A DNA stretch of 64,000 nt, from NCBI GenBank assembly GCA_963741985.1, contig CAVUKD010000002.1, positions 124,001-188,000 on the forward strand, written 5' to 3'. The translations under genes and the position numbers were made by a program. Origin of the DNA: Cryomorpha sp963741985 (GTDB lineage: Bacteria; Bacteroidota; Bacteroidia; Flavobacteriales_D; Cryomorphaceae). Below the pieces are notes generated by a model that ran no database searches, had not been told where the DNA came from, and worked only from the letters and a program-made list of their open reading frames with translations. This document shows positions 53,597 through 61,850 of the stretch, piece after piece; position 1 is the stretch's first letter; each line of letters begins with the position of its first letter.

Positions 53597-53721
53597 TAAA
53601 AACCCTTCTCGATTGAAGGGTTTTCAGGGCTATGAAACAGAAAAACTATCTTGGAAAATGATGAGAGCCATTTAGAGTGAGACGATGAAAGATAGGGGGC
53701 TCCCACATTTTGTCTTCCAAG
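53597..53721 (-). ncRNA. Candidate small RNA with long closing hairpin
   Basis: Reading the minus strand, a -7 box (53727-53734) is followed at about the expected start point by a 72-nt hairpin (53721 to 53650). Its outer arms are CTTGG/CCAAG, continued by AAAATG/CATTTT and GAGCC/GGCTC with small internal loops, and its loop is C/U-rich (CCCCCTATCTTTCATC). After the hairpin comes ATAGTTTTT, a weak stop. If transcription reads on, the strong terminator at 53626-53597 ends it at about 125 nt. The plus strand offers no -7 box at this spot. No Rfam-type family was recognised. Confidence 0.5.
53598..53626. terminator. Bidirectional terminator between the AI-2E gene and the minus-strand RNA
   Basis: Perfect 10-bp stem AAAACCCTTC / GAAGGGTTTT around a 6-nt loop; T runs on both strands. 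Confidence 0.85.
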
Positions 53722-53726
53722 TGACA

Positions 53727-53734
53727 CAAATATA
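53727..53734 (-). promoter_or_regulatory. -7 box TATATTTG for the minus-strand RNA
   Basis: Reverse-strand TATATTTG matches TAnnTTTG and ends 5 bp before the hairpin. A TTG lies only 12 bp upstream, too close to be a good -33 element. Confidence 0.5.
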
Positions 53735-54010
53735 TAACAAAGTTTTCAATAATCCTGAACTTTTTTTTTACCCCTTGGAAACCTACTAAGATATATATTT
53801 CATATAATATTGTATATTAGGTTTTTAACACGGATTTAGAAATGATTCCTTTTTTCAAAAAAAATAAACCAAGGGTTTATTTTCTATTCTAACACATCCA
53901 TGTTTGACCGAGAAATTTAATTCTCGTTTCTCGTTAAAGAATGTATAATGGAGCCGCCCGAATAATTTGAAATTTATATATTCACCGGCTATTTGTTCCA
54001 AAAAATAGAT

Positions 54011-54733
54011 ATGAGGAAAAACCATACCCTGATTTTCACCACTATATGTGCATTGCTGTCTCTAAACAGTTTTTTAAAATCCGAACAAATAGCCTTAGGA
54101 GAAATAGGGGACGGTATCTTTTGCGAAGAAAGTGGCTCCCGAATTTGCAGCATGACCGATGAGCCGGATTTCACAAGTAGTAAATCGAACTATGGTAACC
54201 AATACATTATTGAATACACACTTGCTGATGTTACCCCATCAGATCCTATTTTACGTAACGATGCTCTAAAAAATCAATGGGGAGAAACACCAGAATTTCC
54301 GAGTTATTCATTCGGCCCTAAAAAAACGAAGGTATTACTGGCAAAAAATGAGCAACCAATGTATGATGGGTCAAAAAAAGCGAATCACTCCCCTTGCGAT
54401 CTGACCGCAAAACTCTTCGCTCCCATTACCGATTTCTCAAAAGTCAAACAGCAACTCGCCGATTTTGAGCCAAACAGAAACAATGTAGAATGCCACATCA
54501 ATTCTCCCAGCAATTTTCAAAATAAACTAAAAGGAAAATATTTCCTCATTCTTGAAGCGGCAGAGAACAATGTCCATTCTCAGAATACAATCGAAATGAT
54601 TTTATCTTTGGTCGCCGCCAGCAAGCAATTCTACTTTTTTATTTATCCGAATAAAAACCACAGTATATTTGGCGGCAATACCCACCTTCATCTTTATACC
54701 AAAATGACAAATTTCATACAAGAAAATCTGTAA
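54011..54733 (+). CDS. Secreted fusion protein ending in an inactivated DPP4/S9 peptidase C-terminus
   Basis: 240 residues from the ATG at 54011 (a TTG six codons upstream keeps the frame open). An N-terminal signal-like helix (IFTTICALLSLNSFL) and about 170 residues of unrecognised sequence (GEIGDGIFCEESGSRICSMT, then SYSFGPKKTKVLLA) come first. The last 69 residues read like the end of dipeptidyl peptidase IV: LKGKYFLILEAAENNVHSQN, IEMILSLVAASKQFYFFIYP, NKNHSIFGGNTHLHLYTKMT. The S9 catalytic Asp lies in a GTADDNVHF motif; here it reads EAAENNVHS, so the Asp is lost, while the His in NKNHS remains. The nucleophile Ser domain is absent. It directly precedes two POT peptide transporters. Activity is unlikely. 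Confidence 0.65.
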   Translation: MRKNHTLIFTTICALLSLNSFLKSEQIALGEIGDGIFCEESGSRICSMTDEPDFTSSKSNYGNQYIIEYTLADVTPSDPILRNDALKNQWGETPEFPSYSFGPKKTKVLLAKNEQPMYDGSKKANHSPCDLTAKLFAPITDFSKVKQQLADFEPNRNNVECHINSPSNFQNKLKGKYFLILEAAENNVHSQNTIEMILSLVAASKQFYFFIYPNKNHSIFGGNTHLHLYTKMTNFIQENL

Positions 54734-54736
54734 AAT

Positions 54737-56149
54737 ATGCCTTTAGATACACCCATGCAATCAGCACATGCTCCGATCCAGCGTAAAGAACTTTTTGGTC
54801 ATCCGGTAGGACTTTACATACTGTTCTTTGCCGAATTGTGGGAACGGTTTAGCTATTATGGAATGCGCGCCATCTTGGTTCTTTTCCTTATTTCTTCAAG
54901 TACGGATGTCAATGCTGGCTACGGCTGGAGCGAAACCGATGCCTTGGTTTTATATGGTTGGTATACAATGTTGGTGTATGTAATGTCAATACCTGGAGGT
55001 TGGATCGCCGACAAATTTTGGGGTCAAAAACGCACCGTACTTATCGGTGGTTTATTGCTCTGTGCAGGTCACGGGATTCTGGCAGTAAATGCTCCTTGGG
55101 CATTCTATAGCGGTCTGGCGCTTATAGTGCTGGGTGTGGGAGGCTTGAAGCCAAACATTTCAACTATGGTTGGTGGACTCTATCCTCCCGGAGATGAGCG
55201 CCGAGACAAAGGTTTTACTATTTTCTACATTGGTATTAATGTTGGAGCCTTTCTTTCTGCGCTGATCGTTGGATATGTGGGAGAAACTATAGGATGGCAC
55301 TATGGTTTCGGACTTGCCGGAATTGGGATGCTTCTGGGGCAAGCTGTATTCATGTGGGGACAGAAATATTTAAAAGGGGTTGGTGAGGCAACAACCTCCC
55401 TTTCTCCGGAAGAAGCTGAAGCAAAAAAACGGCCTTTAAATCAGGTTGAAAAAGACCGTATGAAGGTTATGTTCATTTCCTTTTTGCTTATCATAGTTTT
55501 CTGGGGAGCCTTCGAGCAGGCCGGAGGTTTGATGAATATATACACCCAACAAAAAACGGATTTATACATCGCTTTCTTAAACTTTACTGTTCCTGCCTCA
55601 TGGTTTCAGTCGGTGAACGCCTTCTTTATTATCACCCTTGGAGTGCCGATAGCATGGTTTTGGGCACAGCGTAAACAAAAAAGGAAAGAGGCTTCCTCAC
55701 TTTTCAAAATGGCAATTGGTGTAATCATTATGGGCTGGGGCTTCCTTTTTATGTCTGGTGCTTCTCTTCAATACGAAGCTTTAGGCGAATCAGCCATGTA
55801 CTGGTTAGTGCTTGCTTACCTGTTCCACACTGTCGGAGAATTGTGCGCCTCGCCTGTGGCGCTTTCGTTTATTACAAAACTGGCTCCGCTCAAATATGCT
55901 TCTTTAATGATGGGAGCCTATTTCGCGGCAACTGGATTTGGAAATAAACTGGCAGGTCTATTGGGTGAATTATCCCAATCGGCTGGTGAACTTCAGGTCT
56001 TTACAGGTATTGCTATCTTTTGTACTATTGTCGGACTCCTCGTTATTGCATTGCTCAAGCCGCTCAAGCGATTGACCCATGGTGCTGAGGATCTGCAGAT
56101 TCAGACGCATGAACAGGAAAAATTTGAGCTTGCCGAAGAACCCGCGTAA
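54737..56149 (+). CDS. POT-family proton-dependent oligopeptide transporter
   Basis: 470 residues, 12-14 helices. It begins with the family signature LYILFFAELWERFSYYGMRA (the E1XXE2RFxYYG proton-coupling motif) and has FYIGINVGAFLSALIVGYVG and HTVGELCASPVALSFITKL. It carries di- and tripeptides into the cell with protons. The start lies 3 bp after the stop of the DPP4-like fusion gene, and a second POT gene follows 53 bp later. The pair next to a DPP4 remnant indicates a former peptide degradation and uptake unit. Confidence 0.95.
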   Translation: MPLDTPMQSAHAPIQRKELFGHPVGLYILFFAELWERFSYYGMRAILVLFLISSSTDVNAGYGWSETDALVLYGWYTMLVYVMSIPGGWIADKFWGQKRTVLIGGLLLCAGHGILAVNAPWAFYSGLALIVLGVGGLKPNISTMVGGLYPPGDERRDKGFTIFYIGINVGAFLSALIVGYVGETIGWHYGFGLAGIGMLLGQAVFMWGQKYLKGVGEATTSLSPEEAEAKKRPLNQVEKDRMKVMFISFLLIIVFWGAFEQAGGLMNIYTQQKTDLYIAFLNFTVPASWFQSVNAFFIITLGVPIAWFWAQRKQKRKEASSLFKMAIGVIIMGWGFLFMSGASLQYEALGESAMYWLVLAYLFHTVGELCASPVALSFITKLAPLKYASLMMGAYFAATGFGNKLAGLLGELSQSAGELQVFTGIAIFCTIVGLLVIALLKPLKRLTHGAEDLQIQTHEQEKFELAEEPA

Positions 56150-56202
56150 CTGAATATTTGAAATTTAACTAACTTGCCACCTACTAACTAATACTACTTC
56201 CC

Positions 56203-57864
56203 ATGAATAATATTGCTTTTTGGATCATGGTTGGCGCCTGGATCTTTGTACTGATCTGGGTTCCTTTTATCATCTTTACCAACCGCAAACTCCATCCGCG
56301 GGCATTATTCATCCTCTTCTTTGCAGAAATGTGGGAACGCTTTTCCTACTACGGAATGCGGGCTCTGCTCACCCTCTATATGGTTAAGGTGCTTTTTGAG
56401 CATCTTGGGAATGGGGCCGACGCAAAAGCACTCGGAATTTATGGCTCGTATACCGCAATGGTCTACCTCTTTCCCGTTGTCGGTGGTATCATTGCCGACC
56501 GGATTCTTGGATTTCGAAAAGCTATAATGTTTGGTGGAATTCTGATGATGGCCGGCCACTTTTCCCTCGCTCTCGAGGGGATGATGTTTCCGGGCAATAT
56601 GCAGCTATTCTTTATTTCCCTTTCTTTTATTATTATCGGTAACGGATTCTTCAAACCCAATATCTCCAGCTTTCTCGGCAAGTTCTATGGTCTGAATGAC
56701 AGCCGAAAAGACGGTGCCTTCACGATTTTTTACATGGGTGTAAACATTGGAGCACTTCTGGCTATCGTAACATGCGGATATGTAGGCGAGGAAATAAGCT
56801 GGCACTATGGTTTTGGTCTCGCCGGTATCGGTATGGCTGCGGGAGTGCTCGTATTCTGGCTCTTAGGCCCCAAATCATTTGGTAAAAAAGGACTTAATCC
56901 CAGTGCTCATGACATAGATGAAGAAATAAACGAAGAAGAGCAAGTTGCTCTTTTGCATGGAAGTGCCAAATCCCGGCAGGATGTGCTCGATCAGGAAGCT
57001 GAAAAATTTGAAGTCTATAGCTCACCCAAACTCAAGCGCAACCAGTTTCTTACCATCATTGGCACCCTTATTTTTATCCCAATATGCGCACAGTTTCTTG
57101 ACCTCAGCGAAACGGTAACAGCCATACTTCTGGTTTTGAGTATTGGTATACTGGTAGTTTTGTTCGTAATGTCACTCAAACAGGACGAAAAAGCTAAGAA
57201 AGAACGTCTTTGGGTTGTGATGGTCCTCTTCGTATTTCACGCTGTGTTCTGGGCACTTTTCGAACAGGCCGGCGGTTCTATTACCCTTTTTACCGAAAGA
57301 AATGTTCTAAGGCACGGTATTCCCGCATCCACTTTCCAGTTCTTCAATAGCTTCTTTATAATGATTTTGGCCCCGGTATTTTCATATATCTGGATCAAAC
57401 TCAATCAGGCGAAAAAAGAACCATCTACCCCGATGAAATTTGTCCTCGGACTTTTCTTCCTCGCCGTTGGATTTGCAGTAATTGTAATAGGTTCTAAATA
57501 CTTTGCAGTAGATGGAATGGTTTCGATGGTCTTTCTGATCGCTATGTATTTCTTTCACACTACCGGTGAGCTCTGCCTCTCTCCTGTTGGTCTTTCCATG
57601 ATAACCAAACTTTCGCCTGCCAAAGCTGTGGGATTTGTGATGGGTGCTTGGTTCTTGTCCATTTCACTTGCCAACAAAATGGCAGGATTAATTGGACAGC
57701 TAACTGCCACCGAAAATGTGGACGCCGATATTAACCCGGCCGAAAGTCTTGCGGTTTACGCACATACCTACCTTATTTGGGGAGTTGGCGTTGTCCTTGG
57801 TGCAGCTTTGCTTCTATTCCTATTGGTACCCACTTTGCGTAAATGGATGAACGGAATACACTAA
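56203..57864 (+). CDS. POT-family proton-dependent oligopeptide transporter, second copy
   Basis: 553 residues, longer than its neighbour owing to a cytoplasmic insert of about 60 residues (around 235-295, Glu/Asp-rich: EEEQVALLHGSAKSRQDV). The signatures FFAEMWERFSYYGMRALLTL, FYMGVNIGALLAIVTCGYVG and FEQAGGSITLFTERNV are intact. A membrane helix before the first POT helix (residues 4-24) may anchor or act as a signal. Function as for the first copy: peptide import coupled to protons. Confidence 0.95.
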   Translation: MNNIAFWIMVGAWIFVLIWVPFIIFTNRKLHPRALFILFFAEMWERFSYYGMRALLTLYMVKVLFEHLGNGADAKALGIYGSYTAMVYLFPVVGGIIADRILGFRKAIMFGGILMMAGHFSLALEGMMFPGNMQLFFISLSFIIIGNGFFKPNISSFLGKFYGLNDSRKDGAFTIFYMGVNIGALLAIVTCGYVGEEISWHYGFGLAGIGMAAGVLVFWLLGPKSFGKKGLNPSAHDIDEEINEEEQVALLHGSAKSRQDVLDQEAEKFEVYSSPKLKRNQFLTIIGTLIFIPICAQFLDLSETVTAILLVLSIGILVVLFVMSLKQDEKAKKERLWVVMVLFVFHAVFWALFEQAGGSITLFTERNVLRHGIPASTFQFFNSFFIMILAPVFSYIWIKLNQAKKEPSTPMKFVLGLFFLAVGFAVIVIGSKYFAVDGMVSMVFLIAMYFFHTTGELCLSPVGLSMITKLSPAKAVGFVMGAWFLSISLANKMAGLIGQLTATENVDADINPAESLAVYAHTYLIWGVGVVLGAALLLFLLVPTLRKWMNGIH

Positions 57865-57869
57865 GATCG

Positions 57870-57877
57870 TACCTTTG
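57870..57877 (+). promoter_or_regulatory. -7 box TACCTTTG for the thioredoxin-like gene
   Basis: Exact TAnnTTTG match 29 bp before the ATG at 57907; no TTG in range upstream. Confidence 0.45.
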
Positions 57878-57906
57878 ACCAAAATCGAATTAATTCATAA
57901 ACCGTT

Positions 57907-58455
57907 ATGAAAAAATTGATCATCCTATTTCTTCTTTTACCCTTCACTTTTTTGGCGAAAGCACAACAAGCAACAACGGCCCCAAAAGAAACCATAAACT
58001 GGATAACATGGAACGAAGTAGAAGCCAAAATGGCCAAAGAGCCTCGTAAAGTTTTGGTAGATGTGAACACATCTTGGTGCGGACCGTGCAAAATGATGGC
58101 GCGGCTCACCTTCACCGACCCCGAGGTGGTAAAATACGTGAATGAGCATTACTATGCGATAAATTTTGATGCAGAAGGACCCGACTCCATCACTTTCAAG
58201 GGAACTACCTATCGCAACCAGAATTACGACCCATCGCGCACCGGCCGAAACGGAACCCACGACCTTACCATGGCCATCGCTCCCGTTAATGGAAAAATAG
58301 CATATCCTACTATCGTTTACATGGACGAAGATTTTAAAATCCTATCCCCCGTTCAAGGTTATCTCAAGCCCGATCAGATTATGCCAATCCTAAAGTATTT
58401 TGGCAATAATGCTTACAAAACAGAAACTTGGGAGCAGTATACGAAAGCGGATTGA
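57907..58455 (+). CDS. Periplasmic thioredoxin-fold protein
   Basis: 182 residues with a signal peptide (LAKAQ). The fold holds the CGPC active site in VNTSWCGPCKMMARLTF near residue 60, the cis-Pro in KIAYPTIVYMDEDF, and a longer insert between them (about 90-120, TFKGTTYRNQNYDPSRTGRN). The N-terminal NWITWNEVEAKMAKE segment is typical of Bacteroidota thioredoxin-like proteins related to DUF255/TlpA-like families. It probably reduces or isomerises disulfides in the periplasm. It stands alone with its own -7 box. Confidence 0.85.
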   Translation: MKKLIILFLLLPFTFLAKAQQATTAPKETINWITWNEVEAKMAKEPRKVLVDVNTSWCGPCKMMARLTFTDPEVVKYVNEHYYAINFDAEGPDSITFKGTTYRNQNYDPSRTGRNGTHDLTMAIAPVNGKIAYPTIVYMDEDFKILSPVQGYLKPDQIMPILKYFGNNAYKTETWEQYTKAD

Positions 58456-58509
58456 TTTTGAGCTTCAAGCTGCAAGAATATTGCTGTTCAATTCTAATCC
58501 TCACTAAGA

Positions 58510-58547
58510 ATACGAATTTCCGCTTCGTATAGCCTCTCTGGGGCTAT
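58510..58547. promoter_or_regulatory. Pair of fused hairpins between the thioredoxin gene and gltA
   Basis: ATACGAA pairs with TTCGTAT (58510-58530), and the next inverted repeat ATAGCC/GGCTAT (58529-58547) shares two bases with it. No T run follows, so this is not a classic terminator. Confidence 0.35.
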
Positions 58548-58659
58548 AAACTACACCTCTGCGCCATTTGAGGTTAAAATAAAAGAGAACAGTAACCCCA
58601 AATCAATTCATGTGATTTATTTACGAAAAACAAATCGCCATATAAAGCGTTAACTTTAC

Positions 58660-58667
58660 TATCTTTG
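58660..58667 (+). promoter_or_regulatory. -7 box TATCTTTG for gltA
   Basis: Exact TAnnTTTG match 34 bp before the gltA ATG; no TTG at -33 distance. Confidence 0.5.
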
Positions 58668-58701
58668 CAGTCTCAAATTAACATCTAAATTTTCGCATAT
58701 A

Positions 58702-59991
58702 ATGAGTGAAACCGCCCAGCTTACGGTTAAAGGTCAAACATACGAGTTGCCTCTTGTAACCGGCACAGAAAATGAAGTCGCAATCGACATTTCTAAACTC
58801 AGAGCCAGTTCGGGCCTGATAACCCTTGATCCCGGATATAAGAACACCGGATCAACAACTTCGGCGGTGACTTTTCTGGATGGCGAAAAGGGAATTTTGC
58901 GTTACCGGGGATATCCAATTGAACAACTTGCTGAGAAATCAGATTTTCTGGAAGTGGCTTATTTGCTTATCAACGGCGATCTGCCAAACGTAGAGCAAAA
59001 AGATTACTTTCAGCGACGCATTACCAATCATACCCTCATTCATGAAGATATGAAACGCTTTTATGAAGCATTTCCGTCGAATGCGCATCCGATGGGGATT
59101 TTGTCCTCTATGATTTCGTCACTCAGCACGTTCTATCCCGAATCGCAAAACCCAAACCGATCGATAGAGGATATTGAACTTACCATTCACCGCCTTGTGG
59201 CGAAAATCACGACGCTTTCCGCACTTTCGTACAAATCGAGCAAAGGACATCCGTATATATATCCAGACAACAGCCTGACCTATGTAGAGAATTTCCTATA
59301 CATGATGTTTGCCGTGCCCAGCGAAGATTACGAACTCGACCCGCTTGTAGTAGATGCACTCAACAAATTGCTCATCCTTCACGCCGATCACGAACAAAAC
59401 TGTTCTGCAAGCACCGTGCGCATCGTAGGTTCTTCACAAGCCAATCTATATTCATCGATTTCAGCCGGAGTTTCTGCATTGTGGGGCCCCCTTCATGGAG
59501 GTGCAAACCAAGCTGTTATCGAAATGCTCGAAATGATTATGCGCGATGGGGGCGATCTTCAAAAATGGATCGATAAAGCAAAAGACAAAAACGACTCTTT
59601 CCGCCTCATGGGCTTTGGACACCGCGTGTACAAGAATTTTGACCCGCGCGCCACCATTATCAAAAAATCATGTGATGAGATATTGAAAAAAATGGGCGTT
59701 AACGATAAGGCACTTGAAATCGCTAAGAAACTCGAAGAAGTAGCGCTCAAAGATGAATACTTCGTAGAGAGAGGTTTGTATCCAAACGTCGATTTTTACT
59801 CAGGAATTATCTATCGCGCTATCGGAATTCCAACCGAAATGTTTACCGTTCTTTTTGCCATAGGCCGACTGCCAGGTTGGATTGCCCAATGGAAAGAAAT
59901 GATCGAAAACAGCGAACCTATTGGCCGTCCGCGGCAGATATATGTAGGAGCTACCAAACGAGACTACGTCCCACTTGAGAAGCGTCATTGA
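58702..59991 (+). CDS. gltA: Citrate synthase (type II)
   Basis: 429 residues, standard length for type II bacterial citrate synthase. Catalytic residues are visible: His in WGPLHGGANQAVIEML, His in LMGFGHRVYKNFDPRA, and Asp in NVDFYSGIIYRAIGIP. The small N-terminal strand domain (ELPLVTGTENEVAIDIS) is typical of NADH-sensitive forms. The enzyme condenses acetyl-CoA and oxaloacetate to enter the TCA cycle. A -7 box precedes it and an intrinsic terminator follows, so it is monocistronic. Confidence 0.97.
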   Translation: MSETAQLTVKGQTYELPLVTGTENEVAIDISKLRASSGLITLDPGYKNTGSTTSAVTFLDGEKGILRYRGYPIEQLAEKSDFLEVAYLLINGDLPNVEQKDYFQRRITNHTLIHEDMKRFYEAFPSNAHPMGILSSMISSLSTFYPESQNPNRSIEDIELTIHRLVAKITTLSALSYKSSKGHPYIYPDNSLTYVENFLYMMFAVPSEDYELDPLVVDALNKLLILHADHEQNCSASTVRIVGSSQANLYSSISAGVSALWGPLHGGANQAVIEMLEMIMRDGGDLQKWIDKAKDKNDSFRLMGFGHRVYKNFDPRATIIKKSCDEILKKMGVNDKALEIAKKLEEVALKDEYFVERGLYPNVDFYSGIIYRAIGIPTEMFTVLFAIGRLPGWIAQWKEMIENSEPIGRPRQIYVGATKRDYVPLEKRH

Positions 59992-60017
59992 TCAAATTCT
60001 ACGATTTAAACGAATTG

Positions 60018-60047
60018 AAAAAACTATCCGAAAGGATGGTTTTTTTT
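60018..60047 (+). terminator. Intrinsic terminator after gltA
   Basis: Stem AACTATCC / GGATGGTT with GAAA loop and a run of eight T. Confidence 0.85.
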
Positions 60048-60416
60048 ATGCTTCTTCGCAAATTGAACATCAAGCTAAGGCTCATGAAGTCTAGTCGAGC
60101 GCAGGTTTATAAAATATTCGCCTATGAATGCGAATACTACCTCTATGTTCGCGAAAGTAGGATACCTCCTAAGGCCTTCGAACTACGGAGCTCTCTCACA
60201 TCTGCAAGAAGTCCGATTGGGTTCGCTTTGCTCACAAATTTTTTCCCATAAGGGCGCATCGGTAAGCCACAATGGTGGAGAAATCTTTCTGACTGCCGGC
60301 TCTACCTTTCCGGAAATCTATATGTTGGGCAGAATTGAACTCCCGAAAATTTCCCCTTTGCATATCTGCGATTCAACCGTATATTTACAGGGACAGAACT
60401 TAAACCCAAACCATCC
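60048..60416 (+). other. Intergenic stretch between gltA and the universal stress gene
   Basis: No gene is called: the open frame 60124-60420 has no recognisable domain. One perfect inverted repeat TATTCGC/GCGAATA lies at about 60115-60137. A near -7 box TATATTTA at 60380-60387 may serve the downstream usp gene. Confidence 0.4.
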
Positions 60417-61241
60417 ATGAAATCCATACTCGTTCCCACCGACTTTTCCGAAGGTTCGTTCATCGCTTTGAATATCGCGATCAAAATAGCGAATAAACTC
60501 GGCTACAATATCAACGTATTTCATGCCTATAGTATGCCTGCTTCCGGAGATGCAGTAATGGTGAATATCAGCGAAATATTGGAGAAAAATGCCATAGAAG
60601 AACTCGGAATTCTCAAAAAGCGAATGAGTATGATGGAACACAGCGAAGGTGTAGATATTACCTACAAAGCACATCACGGTAAAGTAGTCGAGGTAATTAA
60701 CAGACTTGGAAAAGCGGATCGCAGCCAAATGGTTATTATGAGTACACGGGGAGCAAATGATTTTTCTCAAAAGGTATTGGGAACAACGGCTTCGGATGCA
60801 TCTAAGAATGTAAATATGCCATTGCTTATTATCCCTCCGGATGCCCATATTCCCGACAATCCGAAATTCCTGTTTACGGCTGACTTTAAGGTTCTGAAAT
60901 TTGACTTTTCGCAGAAATTTCTTGCAGAATTCGCACGAGACCTCCATTCAGAAATAAGTTTTGTGAATATCAAAAATGAAAAGCGAAAGGTAGCAGAGGA
61001 AGAAAAGAAAAAATACCTTTCACAGTTGGATCGCAACTTTGGTAGCAACCGATCTCCAATCCAGTATATTCCAAATACAGATATTGAAGAGGGAATAACC
61101 GATGCAATAAAGGAGTTTCACCCTGATATTCTGGTAATAGTTCGTCACAATTTCAGTTTTTTAGAAAGTATTTTCCATACTTCCGTAAGTCAAAAACTGG
61201 TTAAATCGGCTCCACTACCGATATTTGTTCTTCAGGCGTAA
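60417..61241 (+). CDS. Universal stress protein with two Usp domains
   Basis: 274 residues, the tandem-domain length. Domain 1 (about 1-140) has SILVPTDFSEGSFIALNIAI at its start and the ATP-loop pattern STRGANDFSQKVLGTTASDA, near Gx2Gx9G(S/T). Domain 2 (about 160-274) is more divergent and ends in LVKSAPLPIFVLQA. Usp proteins bind ATP or sense stress and starvation. Cytoplasmic. A terminator follows, then tRNA-His. Confidence 0.93.
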   Translation: MKSILVPTDFSEGSFIALNIAIKIANKLGYNINVFHAYSMPASGDAVMVNISEILEKNAIEELGILKKRMSMMEHSEGVDITYKAHHGKVVEVINRLGKADRSQMVIMSTRGANDFSQKVLGTTASDASKNVNMPLLIIPPDAHIPDNPKFLFTADFKVLKFDFSQKFLAEFARDLHSEISFVNIKNEKRKVAEEEKKKYLSQLDRNFGSNRSPIQYIPNTDIEEGITDAIKEFHPDILVIVRHNFSFLESIFHTSVSQKLVKSAPLPIFVLQA

Positions 61242-61283
61242 TGAAGAATAAAGGGGGGTATATGAAATATTTTAAACCAGTTT

Positions 61284-61313
61284 TTAAGACCTTTAGTGGT
61301 CTTATATTTTCTT
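61284..61313 (+). terminator. Intrinsic terminator after the universal stress gene
   Basis: AAGACC/GGTCTT stem with TTTAGT loop followed by ATATTTTCTT. Confidence 0.65.
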
Positions 61314-61413
61314 AAGTGAATTATATGGTTCAAATGACGACCTGAATCGAGGATCACAATTAAAATTTCCAAAAAAACCGTCCTCACTATTGCAAATAGC
61401 CAAACGAAATTCT

Positions 61414-61421
61414 TAATTTTG
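61414..61421 (+). promoter_or_regulatory. Promoter for tRNA-His: TTG (61390) and TAATTTTG
   Basis: TAATTTTG fits TAnnTTTG with TTG 21 bp upstream; the tRNA begins 16 bp later. Confidence 0.6.
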
Positions 61422-61438
61422 CACCCTTATTATAAACG

Positions 61439-61512
61439 GTGGTTGTAGCTCAGTTGGTTAGAGCGCCTGATTGTGGTTCAGGAGGTCGTCGGTTCGAAAC
61501 CGATCTTCCACC
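61439..61512 (+). tRNA. tRNA-His (GTG)
   Basis: Anticodon stem CCTGA/TCAGG with loop TTGTGGT, anticodon GTG at 61473-61475. D arm TAGCTCAGTTGGTTAGAGC and T arm with GGTTCGAAACC are normal. An extra G at 61438 can pair with C73 as histidine tRNAs require. The acceptor stem GTGGTTG / CTTCCAC has two U-U mismatches (positions 5-68 and 6-67), unusual but not decisive against function. A strong hairpin terminator follows. Confidence 0.88.
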
Positions 61513-61518
61513 CATTGA

Positions 61519-61556
61519 CAAAAAGCTGTTTCATCTGAAAGATGAAACGGCTTTTT
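61519..61556 (+). terminator. Intrinsic terminator of tRNA-His
   Basis: Long stem: AAAAAGCTGTTTCATC pairs with GATGAAACGGCTTTTT (one G-U pair) around loop TGAAA. Confidence 0.8.
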
Positions 61557-61609
61557 CATTTTTATACAGACGCAAGCTTGCTTGCAAGTCTGTATAAAAA
61601 TGAAAAAGC
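61550..61609. repeat. 22-bp perfect inverted repeat framing the repeat array
   Basis: Left arm 61550-61571 and right arm 61588-61609 are perfect reverse complements (core CATTTTTATACAGAC); the 16-bp centre contains the palindrome GCAAGCTTGC. The right arm is the start of the first tandem unit. Confidence 0.75.
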
Positions 61610-61850
61610 AGCGCAGCCATTTTCGGCTGCGATAAGCTTTTTGGCAATGAGACCCCCCCACCAGGTTCATCGCGACGAAGGAGCGATAAACCGTAGCTTG
61701 CAAGTCTGTATAAAAATGAAAAAGCAGCGCAGCCATTTTCGGCTGCGATAAGCTTTTTGGCAATGAGACTCCCCCACCCGGTTCATCGCGACGAAGGAGC
61801 GATAAACCGTAGCTTGCAAGTCTGTATAAAAATGAAAAAGCATCGCAGCC
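61581..61850. repeat. 116-bp tandem repeat, 2.3 copies
   Basis: Units begin at CTTGCAAGTCTG: 61581, 61697 and 61813; the third stops after about 38 bp. Copies 1 and 2 differ at very few positions. Each unit contains a terminator-like hairpin: AAAAAGC, then CGCAGCC pairing with GGCTGCG around ATTTTC, then GCTTTTT. The unit length is not a multiple of three, so the array is not a protein repeat. The third copy runs into the RHS remnant. Confidence 0.75.

Noticed and set aside
60124..60420. 98-residue open frame before the universal stress gene
   Set aside because: No domain, signal or conserved pattern; composition is like intergenic DNA.
61458..61763. Open frame on the minus strand over tRNA-His and the tandem repeats
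   Set aside because: Built from tRNA complement and a 116-bp noncoding repeat; unit length is not a multiple of three.
61581..61850. CRISPR array in the tandem repeats
   Set aside because: Units are directly adjacent with no unique spacers.
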